Below, one piece after another: positions 53,576-63,531 of a stretch of DNA of 64,000 nucleotides. Each line of letters starts with the position of its first letter. Within the stretch, counting starts at the first letter, position 1. The stretch covers positions 124,001 to 188,000 of the forward strand of contig JAEUUZ010000059.1 of assembly GCA_016786765.1 (NCBI GenBank), written 5' to 3'. The stretch is from Chitinophagales bacterium. GTDB lineage: Bacteria > Bacteroidota > Bacteroidia > Chitinophagales > LD1. The notes under the pieces were generated by a model. It did not search any database. It was not told the origin of the DNA and saw only the letters and a list, made by a program, of their open reading frames with translations. The position numbers were made by a program, and so were the translations under genes.

Positions 53576-54709
53576 ATGAAGTACAGTGTAGAGATTTGCT
53601 TACGGGAATTGCTTTTCGTTCAAGAGTGTGTCATCATTCCGGGATTTGGAGGCTTTTTAACCAAGTATAAGTCGGCAGATATTGATTATTTGAACTATAC
53701 CATTACTCCGCCAACGAAATCAATTAGTTTTAACCGACAGTTACGCAACGATGATGGCTTGTTGGTGAATACCTTTTCGATGTTGAATGGAGTACCATTC
53801 AGTGAAGCAAATTTATTTGTTCGTAAATGGGCAAATCAGTTTGAAGCAACGTTAAAGGCCAATACTACTTATACACTAGCTCAAATCGGAACATTTGAAT
53901 GGGATGCTTTAGGAAGTACAATTTCATTTCTTCCGGATGTTAAGGAGAACTACCTAGTGGAATCATATGGTTTCCCTGCTATTATAGCTAAGCCTGTGTT
54001 TAGAAATACCCATGCTGCCGATAATACGGCTGTTGTAGTGAAGTCGGAATCGATTATTACGGATATTATTGAGGAGCCGATTTTATCGGAACCTTTTTTA
54101 AAAACGTCACCCGAAGAAGAAGTTTTGGAGCCTGTTACTGTTGAACCGGTGAACACTAAAAAACTTCTACTAGCTTGTTTTGGGATATTCTCTTTGGCGG
54201 TTATGACGATGCCTTTTTTCGGATTCCATTCCGATAAGATGAATTTAAACGAGGCCAATGTGTTGTCGGCTTTCTCTACTGTATTTCCGAGTAAATCGGT
54301 TGAGGTAGCTCCATTGGTTTTAGATAATATAGCTTCTCCTGAACTATCAGTTATCAACGAAGTAAAGATAGTACAGCCTGTGTTTATTGTTCAAGAAGAA
54401 AAGCAAGCAGAAGTTGTTCAGCCGGTTGAAGTGGTGAAAGAAGAAGTAGCTGTTGCTGCACCTGTTGTTGAGGAAGCTGCTACAAAGGCTAAGTATGTTA
54501 TCATTATGGGGGCATTCAAAGACAAGAAAAATGCCGAGAATTTAACAGCAAGTATTACTTCTGAAAATAAATCGCTCGATGCTCAATTAATTCCAAACGG
54601 TAAAGTTTCTTACGTTGCTATACTTGCCGGCAATACAGAAGCGTCAGCCGCTGCTAAGTTGAAAGAAGCAAAAGCCATCAACCCGGATTGTTGGATTAAA
54701 AAAATGTAA
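53576..54709 (+). CDS. HU-CCDC81 and SPOR domain membrane protein
   Basis: A 377-aa protein. Residues about 1-130 resemble the Bacteroidota HU-CCDC81 domains (FVQECVIIPGFGGFLTKYKSADIDY; ISFNRQLRNDDGLLVNTFSMLNG), which relate to histone-like HU folds. Then come a membrane helix (around 195-215, LLLACFGIFSLAVMTMPFFGF), a Glu/Val-rich linker and a C-terminal SPOR domain (about 305-377, KYVIIMGAFKDKKNAENLTASI), which binds denuded peptidoglycan at division sites. It could link DNA or envelope structure to septal wall. ATG 53576 fits MKYSVEICLRELL. Confidence 0.88.
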   Translation: MKYSVEICLRELLFVQECVIIPGFGGFLTKYKSADIDYLNYTITPPTKSISFNRQLRNDDGLLVNTFSMLNGVPFSEANLFVRKWANQFEATLKANTTYTLAQIGTFEWDALGSTISFLPDVKENYLVESYGFPAIIAKPVFRNTHAADNTAVVVKSESIITDIIEEPILSEPFLKTSPEEEVLEPVTVEPVNTKKLLLACFGIFSLAVMTMPFFGFHSDKMNLNEANVLSAFSTVFPSKSVEVAPLVLDNIASPELSVINEVKIVQPVFIVQEEKQAEVVQPVEVVKEEVAVAAPVVEEAATKAKYVIIMGAFKDKKNAENLTASITSENKSLDAQLIPNGKVSYVAILAGNTEASAAAKLKEAKAINPDCWIKKM

Positions 54710-54713
54710 TTCT

Positions 54714-55802
54714 TTACATGAACGGACAGAAGAACGGACGAGGTTTTCTGTTCATACATCCTTGAAAAATCAACGACAATTCAGGTCCTCCAAATGTTGC
54801 AGAAGCAAGGTTCAATTTCGATACGTTGATATCGTAGCTGAATCCAACACTTAACCCTTTAATGTCCACTCTGGTTTGTAATACTACAGCATCAGCCAAG
54901 TTAGTTTTTTGGAATAAGCCACGATATTGTGCGCCAAGGTAGAAGTAAGTTTTGCTGGTTACTCTGTTTCCCAATTGTACTTTAACTAAAGTGCCAATGT
55001 TATATTGTTGAGCAGGACCTTGGAAAGCAAACATAAATTGTGGCATCAACCATAATTTATCTCTTAACAAGAAAGTTCCTCCTCCATGGAAAATGGTTTT
55101 CAGATACAATTTTTGTCCTTGTGTATTACCCACAACAGTTTTAGCAAAAAGACCGGTGGAATTAAACGAAACATCGGGCTGATTCAAATGGAAAGCAGAC
55201 AATCCAAGGTAAATATTATGTCGGTCCATTCTAAAGTTCTTCGAAAAAATTGCACCTACACCTGCATCCAAATAAATCATATTCGTGCGGTTAATACTTG
55301 TTTCTCCGGTGGGAAGTGTAGGATTGTAACCTCCTAATAATGATGGGTCGTATTGTTCGTCATAGGTGCCTTTTGAAGGATTGATGCCACGATGATTAAC
55401 ACCAAATTGCAGTCCAACCGATAGGGAAGATGTTGCTTTTCTATCCAACATAAAGTGATAGGCAAAACTGAGATCGACTCTATTGGTATTCAATCGTAAT
55501 GAGCCTGCAACATCTGAATAAATGGATAATCCAAGTCCGGCAAAACTATTGAATTTAGTAGGTTTTCCAATGCCTACATCGCCCGATGCCCCAAAAGTGG
55601 TATACGTGTTTCCTCCTGAAACTGTATTCCATTGCGTTCTTGCGTTTACTCCAACTCTATAATCGCAGTTATTCAATCCGGCAAATGCTGGGTTCAATTG
55701 CAAGGGTGCTGAAGTATATTGCGAAAAATGAATATCCTGAGCAAAAGAAACACTCGTTAATAAAAGCGCTATCGGTAAAAGAAAATAGTTTTTAAAATTC
55801 AT
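54714..55802 (-). CDS. T9SS membrane protein, PorP/SprF family
   Basis: A 362-aa outer-membrane protein. Signal peptide (cleavage near FAQ, residue 22) then DIHFSQYTSAPLQLNPAFAGLNNCDYRVGVNARTQW, the PorP/SprF hallmark, and repeated barrel strands (GASGDVGIGKPTKFNSFAGLGLSIYSD, FDINVSKLNLAS-like). SprF is needed for export of the gliding adhesin SprB, which has a type B C-terminal domain. It lies just after the 2202-aa PKD protein (12 bp), the usual pairing. Confidence 0.93.
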   Translation of the reverse strand: MNFKNYFLLPIALLLTSVSFAQDIHFSQYTSAPLQLNPAFAGLNNCDYRVGVNARTQWNTVSGGNTYTTFGASGDVGIGKPTKFNSFAGLGLSIYSDVAGSLRLNTNRVDLSFAYHFMLDRKATSSLSVGLQFGVNHRGINPSKGTYDEQYDPSLLGGYNPTLPTGETSINRTNMIYLDAGVGAIFSKNFRMDRHNIYLGLSAFHLNQPDVSFNSTGLFAKTVVGNTQGQKLYLKTIFHGGGTFLLRDKLWLMPQFMFAFQGPAQQYNIGTLVKVQLGNRVTSKTYFYLGAQYRGLFQKTNLADAVVLQTRVDIKGLSVGFSYDINVSKLNLASATFGGPELSLIFQGCMNRKPRPFFCPFM

Positions 55803-55814
55803 ACGTGGTTCTTC

Positions 55815-58800
55815 TTATCTGGTTAACGTTACATTACCTTTTCCTGAGAATTTCTGTCCGTTGATACATTCAATTTCATAATCATAAACGAACACTCCAG
55901 GATTGGCTTCCATTCCAATGTTATTTAATTTTCCGTTCCATCCTGCTAAATCAGCGTTTGGTGATGCGTCTAAAGCCTCAAAAACTTTGTTGCCCCAACG
56001 GTCGAAAATTCTGAAGTGGTTAATTTTTGTCACCCCATTTCCTCGAATTCTGAATACATCGTTATGTCCGTCATTGTTTGGTGTAAATGTATTCGGAACA
56101 TAAACAATATCCCCGTTACAAGTAGTTAAAACTGTAATTGTTATTTCTGCTTCGTTCGTACACGTGATACCGTTTTTACCATAATAGATAGTTGCTTTAT
56201 AAGTTGTCGTTTCACGTGGAGAAGCAACCGGATTTTTACATTTTCGGCAACTCAATGTAGAATCCGGACTCCAAACAATGCTATCGATTATACCCGAGTA
56301 ATTGGCTAATAAACTAGAATTTAAGCCCAATAGAATTTGCTGCGGATCGGCTTCCAAATCGATAGGTACTCGCTGTACAACACCAATGGTTACTGTATCG
56401 TATGCCGGTTCACAATTTCCGTTGTAAACTGTTACAAGATATTTGATATTATTTAAAGGGGTAATTCTTACGCTAGGACTATCAGGCAGATTTACCCAAG
56501 TACTAGGCGACCATTTTACGCGATCAAATACACCTTGAATACTAAAATCAGCCGATTGTCCAAGACAAATAGTAGTATCAGCGGGTGTAACATTTATTAC
56601 CGGTGGTACATTTACGAAAATGGTTTTCGTTAATACATCGTTACAACCGTTGGCATCCGAAATCGATAAAGTAACATCAAAATTTCCACCTTGGTTAAAG
56701 GTATGTGTTGTTGAAATTCCTGTGGCATTTGGTGGTGAATTCACAAATGTCCAAGCATAAGAAAGCGAACTTAATGGGGCGTCACCTGCTTTAGAGTTAC
56801 TGGTAAATGTAGCCACTTTGCCAATACAGGTTGGTTGATTTGTAAAGCTAGCAACCGGGTTTTTGTTTACATGTATTTTCTTCACAGCTGTATCAGCACA
56901 ATTGTTCGAGTCAATCACTATGTGATAAACAAAATAATCACCTCCATTGCTGTACGAATGAGAAACATTCATAGTGGTATAATCCACAACATTATCGGGT
57001 TGCATATCCCAAAGATAGCTTGTAATTGGAGCCGATGTTCCTCTTGTAGAAGAGTCATTTAACGTTAATGGCTCGTTCTCACAAATTATGGAATCTCCCG
57101 GAAGTATACCTGCATTAGGTTTGTCAAAAATGGTTATGTTTTGTGTTAGAGTATCTCTGCACCCCCTCGTGTCAATAGCAATTAAAGAAACATTTACTGT
57201 AGTTGGCGTTGCAAAATATACACTCACATTAGTATCTATCTTATTGAATGGTATCCAATAGAAACTGGCAAGTGGATTATCGCCCGGTGTACTGCTGTTT
57301 TCAAAAAGTGTATTCTGTTCTTTACAGTTGTTTTTAACTACAAAGTTTGCAGTCGGTAAACTAAAAATCAGCGTATTTTTGGAAAGCGAAGAACTACATC
57401 CGTTAACATCTGTTACTGAAAGATTAACTACGTGAATTCCTGCAGTAGGATAGTTAAAGGAAACCGGTGATAAGTTAGAAACGGTATCAACGGAGGAAGG
57501 ATAATTAAAATCCCATATGTAATTATTGATGATACCTGATCCTTGTACTGAAGTATTAGTAAAATGACTCGTTGAGCCTAAACACACCGAATCTAATGTA
57601 AAGTTGGCTTGTGGCAACGAGTAAACAGTTACCGATTTTTGGAACGATTGAGAACAACCAAAGTTATTATACACGGTTAATCGCACTGAATATGTATTAG
57701 CCGTATTATACGTATGCGTAGGGTTTTGATTAGAAGAGTCTACTGTATTATCGCCAAAATTCCAAACCCATTTGGTGATGTTTCCATACCCGGCAACAGA
57801 GGAATCAATAAATAAAGTTGGATTTCCAACACAAACGCTAGTCGTACCAAAATTTACCACCGGTAGCGCAATAACGGCAACCGACATGGTAGTATCATCT
57901 TTACATCCGGCAGTATTCGTAGATGTAAGGGTTACATTGAAGTTACCATCGGTAGTAAATGTATGGGATGGATATTTCCCAACACCTGCAGCAGGAGGGT
58001 CATTGAAATTCCAAGTGGAGGAAGCATAATTAGCGTGAACACTTGCTGATGAGTCAATAAAATGGGTTGGATTGTTCAAACAAACCGAATCCGCAAAAAA
58101 CTGTGCTGTAACTTTCGAAACGCTTATGTTAATGGTGTCTAACGAACTACAGTTAAAAGCATCTGTTACATACACTTGATAGGCCGTATCAACTGTAGGC
58201 CAAACCTTTGTTGAGCCAATGTTTGGATTTGCAATGTTGTAATTGGGCACCCATTGATATGTCACACCACCTGATGCTGTTAGTATTCCAGAATCTCCTA
58301 AGCAGATTGTTTTATCAAGTCCTGCATTGGCAATTGGCGGAATTCGAGAGGTTAATGTTTTCATTGCTGTATCCACACAGCCAAATGTATCGGTTATCAA
58401 AAGTGTTACAGTGAAAGTGCCCACACCTACATTTTTACTTACATTTTGTGACAAATAGGAATGCGGCAAAGGAACGCTATTGCTGAATGTCCATAACCAA
58501 GAGTTAATATATGTATTTGTATCTGGAACAGAGGTATCCCAGAAACGAGCATCTTGGAGTTGACATCCTAAAGAATCATTTTCTGTAAAAGAAGCCTGAG
58601 GAGATTTTGGAATAAGCAGGGTTTGGTCTAAATAACTACTACAACCTAAATTATTCTTTTGGCGAAGCGTTACTTTGTATGTTCCCGGTTGGGCATATTT
58701 ATGACATGGGGAGAAAGATGTATCCATTTGTCCATCCCCAAAATCCCAAAGTATTGAATCTGTTGTTACCGCGCTATTTCCATTTTTTGATAAATTGTTA

Positions 58801-61800
58801 AAGCATACAGTGCCACTGTCGCAGAGCCCTGCTGTAGTAAAATTGAAATTAAGTATTGGGGTGTCTATTACAAAAGGAACTACCAAATCGTCATAAAGTA
58901 CTTGGCATTGTGTGTTATCTGTTAAAACCAAAATTGCTTGACAACTATCTATATTACAATGTTGAACAGTAATATCAAAAACACTCGGATTAAGATCTGT
59001 TCCAATAGGAGTAATATTAGAAATTGTTTGTGCAGGACCACATCCTGGAACAAATACCGCATTTTTGGTATTCACCAATTCTAAGTGATAGGTAACATTC
59101 GTACATGGGCACCCTCCATTAACCGGAGCATAGGAAAGTGTTCCATAAGGTCCGTCAATAATAATGATTTCTTTGTTTATACTATCAATACATCCGTTGC
59201 ACGATTTTACTTTTAACCAAACTCTAAACTTTCCTGCTTTTCTAAAGAATCGAGTAGGGTTTGCAATATACGAATGCGGACCTCCATCCCCAAAGTCCCA
59301 GTCATATTCGCAAATATCGTTAGTAGATGAATCTGTAAACTGAACTAATAAAGGTGGACATGCAGCGAAAGTTTGATCTACTCCATAATTAGCTCTAGGG
59401 TTTTGAACCGTTACCGTCTTAGTAATTGTGTCGGTACAATACCCATTTGCATCTGTTGCAATTAAAGTAACCGGGAACGTACCCGTTGAGCCATATTGCG
59501 CAAAATAGTCCTTGGATGTTGCATTTGCACCTAAGGTATTACCTGGTGTATTCCATTGGTAATTCACCGTTCCAATACCTGTTGTAGTGTTTAAAAATTG
59601 AATGGAATCAGTTGCACTTGAACAAGTGCTAGAGTCAGGAATGGTGAAATTGGCATTGACAGTATTCACAAAAATAGTTTTCGATGCAGTAACACTACAA
59701 CCATCCGCATTGGTTCTGGTAAGCTTAACCGCATAATTTCCTGAGGTGTTAAAGGTATGACATACAACTCCACAACCTGTGCTAAGTGGTGAGCCATCGC
59801 TAAAATCCCAAGTACAAGTGGTTAAACTAGAGTTAACCGCAATGGATGTATCTGTAAAGCAGGCATTATATGGTGCACAACCTGCAGTATCAGATGTGGT
59901 AAACCCTGTTCTTACAGAGGTTACTTTAATGTTTTTCGGAATACATACTTCTTCAAAACAGCCTCCGGGATATGTTACTCTACAACATGGCCTATAATTC
60001 CCCGGGTTATATAAGTAAGAGAATTGGCCAACGGTAGCTGCAGTGTTATAACTTAAACCATTCAATGTATCTCTATCACATAGTACTTGTGTGGGCGTAG
60101 GCGAACCCGGGGCAAGGGATAAACTAAGTAATGCATTTATGGAGTTACAACCAAGGGTATCATTTGTAGTTAAGCTGGCTCCTGTGCAAGAAATGGTAAC
60201 AGGAATAGTTTTGGAATGACTACATCCTGTTTTATAACTAAAGGCAGTTAAGGTAGCTTGAAAAGTACCGCAGTTGGGGTAAATGACGGTGGGTACAAAA
60301 TTAGAGTCTGTTGAGCTTATCGAACTTGGAAGACCGGAAGGGAATTGCCAATAAAACGAGTCGCCCAATAAAGTTTTGTTTTTAAAGTAAATTCTATATT
60401 TATTGGAACACACAGCCGAATCTTTAAAATTGGCTGCCGGAGCATAAATAGTAACAGTATCTGCCGGGCCTCCGGTGAAAGGAACGCCTCTACACCCTTT
60501 GCTTGAAGGAATAACCACTGGTTTGAAGTTGCCAATATTCTGATAGGTGTAACAAAATGTAACACAGCCTGTGTTAAATGTATCGTAAATTTTAAACCGT
60601 TTCATAGTGTCTACTGGTGCTTCGGGCAAAAAGATAATACTGTCTAAAGCTGCAGGTCCACATGCTGTTATACAAATTTTATCTTTTTCGTAGCACATCG
60701 ATTTAGGCGAAATACTGATACTTGAAATATTCACAGGAGTTCCAAAACAAACAGAATCCACCTTTTTCCCAATACATCCGGCTGCGTTTACAACAATTAA
60801 AGAATCTCGAAAACAACCAGCAGAGCCATAGTTTACAGTAGGTGGTGATGCAGTTGTAGATGAAGATGGAGAGCCTCCTGAAAATCCCCATGTTAAACTG
60901 GTTATGGCACTTCCCGAAGAGGTTGTGTTGGTAAAGTTTACAGCACCGGGTACACAAGGTGTTACATATGTAGAAGAGAAAGAGACATTTAAAGGTGATG
61001 CTGTAAAAATAGAGCCTGTTTGAGCCGTGGAGTTACACCCAAATGAATCTGTCAATAAAAGCGTAAATCCGGATGGCGCCCCAAATGCATTAATTCTGTA
61101 GCACAAATTAGGTTGATTGGTAGGTCCTATCGGTTGATATTGTGTATTGGTGGTCGACCAGTTATACGTACATCCCGGACATGCACCTCCACTGTAGGAA
61201 AGGCAAGTAGTGTCGGGAAGTTTACAAAAAGAGGTATCAGTATAGTTAATCGAAAAGTTTTTTGTTGTACCAACTGAAATGTAATTTCTAACAAGCACAG
61301 AGTCTATACATCCATTGGTAAAGGATACAACAAGTTTAACATCATATAAACCTGATGTATTATATCTTACACCGGTAACACTTGCCGATGACGCATTTTG
61401 TGGTGTTCCTCCAGGGAATGTCCAAGCATAATTAGCTATGGTTCCACTTCCGGTAAATGAAAAATTGGTGGTTCCTCCTACACACATTTTTTTTACCGAA
61501 GCATTAAACGTTGGTGCAGGATTGTTACCAATGTTAATGTAAGTTTGAATGATGGTATCTTTAAAACATAATGTAGTAGTGTCAGTAACCGTTAACTTTA
61601 CATCGTATACCCCTGTTGCAAAGCCAAAACTGGAAGTATCTTTGCTTGTTCCAAAGGGAATCCAAATGGTTGAAGGTTGTCTTCTATAAAACCATTGATA
61701 TTGTAAATTGGACGAAGAAACAGTTGTGGTTGCGAAATTAATAATTGTTGGAGTTGTACAACTGCTTGTTTGGGATGCTGTTACCGTATTAATTTTTGGT

Positions 61801-62423
61801 GCAGGTTTTATCTTAATAGTATCACTGAAAAAAGTAGTATCATCTGCACAACCTTTTGAATTAAGTACATAACAAGTTGGAATGTAATTGCCGAAATTTC
61901 CATATGTACAGGTAAAGCTTGGGGTATTGCCGACTAGTTTTCTAACTACTCCATTTCTACAGTCACAAATAATAGAATCTAATACACCACTTCCCGGATT
62001 GGTTATGTTTTGAAAGGTTACTGTTGTTGGCGGACATCCGGCTTTTGGCGAAAAAGAGAAATTAGCAGTGGGCTTACAAAATACTCTTAATGCATTAGGT
62101 ACAGTTCTGGTACATGTTTGTCCTGCTGCATTGGTTACCGTTAATGACACAGAATAATCGCCACAAACACTAAATATATAAGCATAGTTATTCGAAAAGC
62201 CGAGTGGTAATGTTCCAATAGGGCCGGTAATCGTCCATGTTCTATTGGTAATAGTTGAGGATGAAGTGGAAGCATCGCTCAATACAATGGCTATAGGAGC
62301 ACAACCTGAATCTTGTGTAGCTGTAAAATTACAGGTAATTTGTGCTTTTGCTTGGGTTAAACCTAATGCCCCAAAAAACAATATTGTAATGAATCGCAGT
62401 ATACTTAATCGAAATTGAATCAT
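55815..62423 (-). CDS. Giant PKD-repeat adhesin with T9SS type B sorting domain
   Basis: A 2202-aa exported protein. Signal peptide (about 1-28), then roughly twenty PKD/Ig-like repeats of 85-100 residues, many with the PKD signature (for example YDWDFGDGGP, ILWDFGDGQMD, WVWNFGDNTVD). A gliding-motility-associated C-terminal domain (about 2115-2202: VPNTFTPNNDGHNDVF, FDRWGNKVFEA) ends FSGKGNVTLTR. Size and layout resemble SprB-type adhesins. PorP/SprF genes stand on both sides, so export by the T9SS is expected. Many Cys residues suggest disulfides. Confidence 0.9.
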   Translation of the reverse strand: MIQFRLSILRFITILFFGALGLTQAKAQITCNFTATQDSGCAPIAIVLSDASTSSSTITNRTWTITGPIGTLPLGFSNNYAYIFSVCGDYSVSLTVTNAAGQTCTRTVPNALRVFCKPTANFSFSPKAGCPPTTVTFQNITNPGSGVLDSIICDCRNGVVRKLVGNTPSFTCTYGNFGNYIPTCYVLNSKGCADDTTFFSDTIKIKPAPKINTVTASQTSSCTTPTIINFATTTVSSSNLQYQWFYRRQPSTIWIPFGTSKDTSSFGFATGVYDVKLTVTDTTTLCFKDTIIQTYINIGNNPAPTFNASVKKMCVGGTTNFSFTGSGTIANYAWTFPGGTPQNASSASVTGVRYNTSGLYDVKLVVSFTNGCIDSVLVRNYISVGTTKNFSINYTDTSFCKLPDTTCLSYSGGACPGCTYNWSTTNTQYQPIGPTNQPNLCYRINAFGAPSGFTLLLTDSFGCNSTAQTGSIFTASPLNVSFSSTYVTPCVPGAVNFTNTTSSGSAITSLTWGFSGGSPSSSTTASPPTVNYGSAGCFRDSLIVVNAAGCIGKKVDSVCFGTPVNISSISISPKSMCYEKDKICITACGPAALDSIIFLPEAPVDTMKRFKIYDTFNTGCVTFCYTYQNIGNFKPVVIPSSKGCRGVPFTGGPADTVTIYAPAANFKDSAVCSNKYRIYFKNKTLLGDSFYWQFPSGLPSSISSTDSNFVPTVIYPNCGTFQATLTAFSYKTGCSHSKTIPVTISCTGASLTTNDTLGCNSINALLSLSLAPGSPTPTQVLCDRDTLNGLSYNTAATVGQFSYLYNPGNYRPCCRVTYPGGCFEEVCIPKNIKVTSVRTGFTTSDTAGCAPYNACFTDTSIAVNSSLTTCTWDFSDGSPLSTGCGVVCHTFNTSGNYAVKLTRTNADGCSVTASKTIFVNTVNANFTIPDSSTCSSATDSIQFLNTTTGIGTVNYQWNTPGNTLGANATSKDYFAQYGSTGTFPVTLIATDANGYCTDTITKTVTVQNPRANYGVDQTFAACPPLLVQFTDSSTNDICEYDWDFGDGGPHSYIANPTRFFRKAGKFRVWLKVKSCNGCIDSINKEIIIIDGPYGTLSYAPVNGGCPCTNVTYHLELVNTKNAVFVPGCGPAQTISNITPIGTDLNPSVFDITVQHCNIDSCQAILVLTDNTQCQVLYDDLVVPFVIDTPILNFNFTTAGLCDSGTVCFNNLSKNGNSAVTTDSILWDFGDGQMDTSFSPCHKYAQPGTYKVTLRQKNNLGCSSYLDQTLLIPKSPQASFTENDSLGCQLQDARFWDTSVPDTNTYINSWLWTFSNSVPLPHSYLSQNVSKNVGVGTFTVTLLITDTFGCVDTAMKTLTSRIPPIANAGLDKTICLGDSGILTASGGVTYQWVPNYNIANPNIGSTKVWPTVDTAYQVYVTDAFNCSSLDTINISVSKVTAQFFADSVCLNNPTHFIDSSASVHANYASSTWNFNDPPAAGVGKYPSHTFTTDGNFNVTLTSTNTAGCKDDTTMSVAVIALPVVNFGTTSVCVGNPTLFIDSSVAGYGNITKWVWNFGDNTVDSSNQNPTHTYNTANTYSVRLTVYNNFGCSQSFQKSVTVYSLPQANFTLDSVCLGSTSHFTNTSVQGSGIINNYIWDFNYPSSVDTVSNLSPVSFNYPTAGIHVVNLSVTDVNGCSSSLSKNTLIFSLPTANFVVKNNCKEQNTLFENSSTPGDNPLASFYWIPFNKIDTNVSVYFATPTTVNVSLIAIDTRGCRDTLTQNITIFDKPNAGILPGDSIICENEPLTLNDSSTRGTSAPITSYLWDMQPDNVVDYTTMNVSHSYSNGGDYFVYHIVIDSNNCADTAVKKIHVNKNPVASFTNQPTCIGKVATFTSNSKAGDAPLSSLSYAWTFVNSPPNATGISTTHTFNQGGNFDVTLSISDANGCNDVLTKTIFVNVPPVINVTPADTTICLGQSADFSIQGVFDRVKWSPSTWVNLPDSPSVRITPLNNIKYLVTVYNGNCEPAYDTVTIGVVQRVPIDLEADPQQILLGLNSSLLANYSGIIDSIVWSPDSTLSCRKCKNPVASPRETTTYKATIYYGKNGITCTNEAEITITVLTTCNGDIVYVPNTFTPNNDGHNDVFRIRGNGVTKINHFRIFDRWGNKVFEALDASPNADLAGWNGKLNNIGMEANPGVFVYDYEIECINGQKFSGKGNVTLTR

Positions 62424-62529
62424 ATAGTTAGTCTTATGTAATATTTTAGAGTGCTTTCAGCATCCGAAAGTTGCAACAATTATTCCATTTTTTTTAGCGT
62501 GTGGAAAAACTATTGGTAAGTTTTCACTA

Positions 62530-63531
62530 TTAAAAGTGAGGACAAGGGGTTTTATCCGCTTTGTCTTTTTTATTCCCTTGAAAAACATATCCCAAACCAA
62601 CTTCAAAAGCGCCAACTGTTTTTGATGCTTTTCGAAAATTAGATACATTAATATCATACGATAGTCCCAGTGAAAAGTTGTATAGATCAAGCTTTATATT
62701 CGGAATAACGGCATCTACACCACTGTTCACCAATCGGGCATTCACACCCACTGAGAAATAATTGGTGCTGGTGTATCTGTCCCCAAAAACAAATTGACCG
62801 GCAGCGCCTAAATTGGTTTGCCAAATTTTATTTTGAAACATGAAAAGAAACTGTGGTACAACATTCCATTTATCGTTTAATTGAATTTGAGCACCGGCAT
62901 GGCCAACATATTTTGCATACCATTTTTCGCTGCTGAATGCCGTTTTTTTATTAGCGGCCTGCAATAAGTGGTGGTAAGCAAAACCGGCATAAATATTTAA
63001 CTTCTTACGCACATAAACATGGTATCGTAGTCCAACATTTGCATCAAAAATCGAATTGCTTTGACCAAGTTTCTCATTGATTCCATCTGAAAAAACAGCC
63101 CCTGAAGTATTAAGCGAATTCATCTGGATTTCTGCTCCAACACCAAGGGCTATCGAGTGTTTTATCTCTCTCCCAAATCCCTTCGAATAGGCTAAATTGA
63201 CCATGGCATCAATAGTGGAAAAAGGATTCGTACCATTCTTATCATAATAAGCGCCTCCACCTACTCCAAAGTAATCATTTTTCAATAAACCCTTAAACAA
63301 TGAAGCATCCACATAACCTCCTCCTGTTTGAAATGAGCTGTTAAAGTTACTTACTGTTGCCCATTGGTTTCGATAAATGGCACCAATGCGCACAACCCCG
63401 TCATGAAACCCCGTCATAGCAGGATTTATATGCATGGGCATCATATGGAACTGACTGAAATGAACATCTTGAGCATTAGACCAAAGTGATGAAAATACAG
63501 TCGCGAATAGTATTGCTTTTTTCATATTCAT
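62530..63531 (-). CDS. T9SS membrane protein, PorP/SprF family
   Basis: A 333-aa outer-membrane protein with signal peptide and the PorP/SprF motif DVHFSQFHMMPMHINPAMTGFHDGVVRIGAIYRNQW, followed by barrel strands and a C-terminal YDINVSNFRKASKTVGAFEVGLGYVF. It overlaps the preceding type B CTD gene by one base (TAATG), so the two are translationally coupled. The reading frame from 63531 has two nearby Met codons (63531 and 63525). Confidence 0.93.
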   Translation of the reverse strand: MNMKKAILFATVFSSLWSNAQDVHFSQFHMMPMHINPAMTGFHDGVVRIGAIYRNQWATVSNFNSSFQTGGGYVDASLFKGLLKNDYFGVGGGAYYDKNGTNPFSTIDAMVNLAYSKGFGREIKHSIALGVGAEIQMNSLNTSGAVFSDGINEKLGQSNSIFDANVGLRYHVYVRKKLNIYAGFAYHHLLQAANKKTAFSSEKWYAKYVGHAGAQIQLNDKWNVVPQFLFMFQNKIWQTNLGAAGQFVFGDRYTSTNYFSVGVNARLVNSGVDAVIPNIKLDLYNFSLGLSYDINVSNFRKASKTVGAFEVGLGYVFQGNKKDKADKTPCPHF

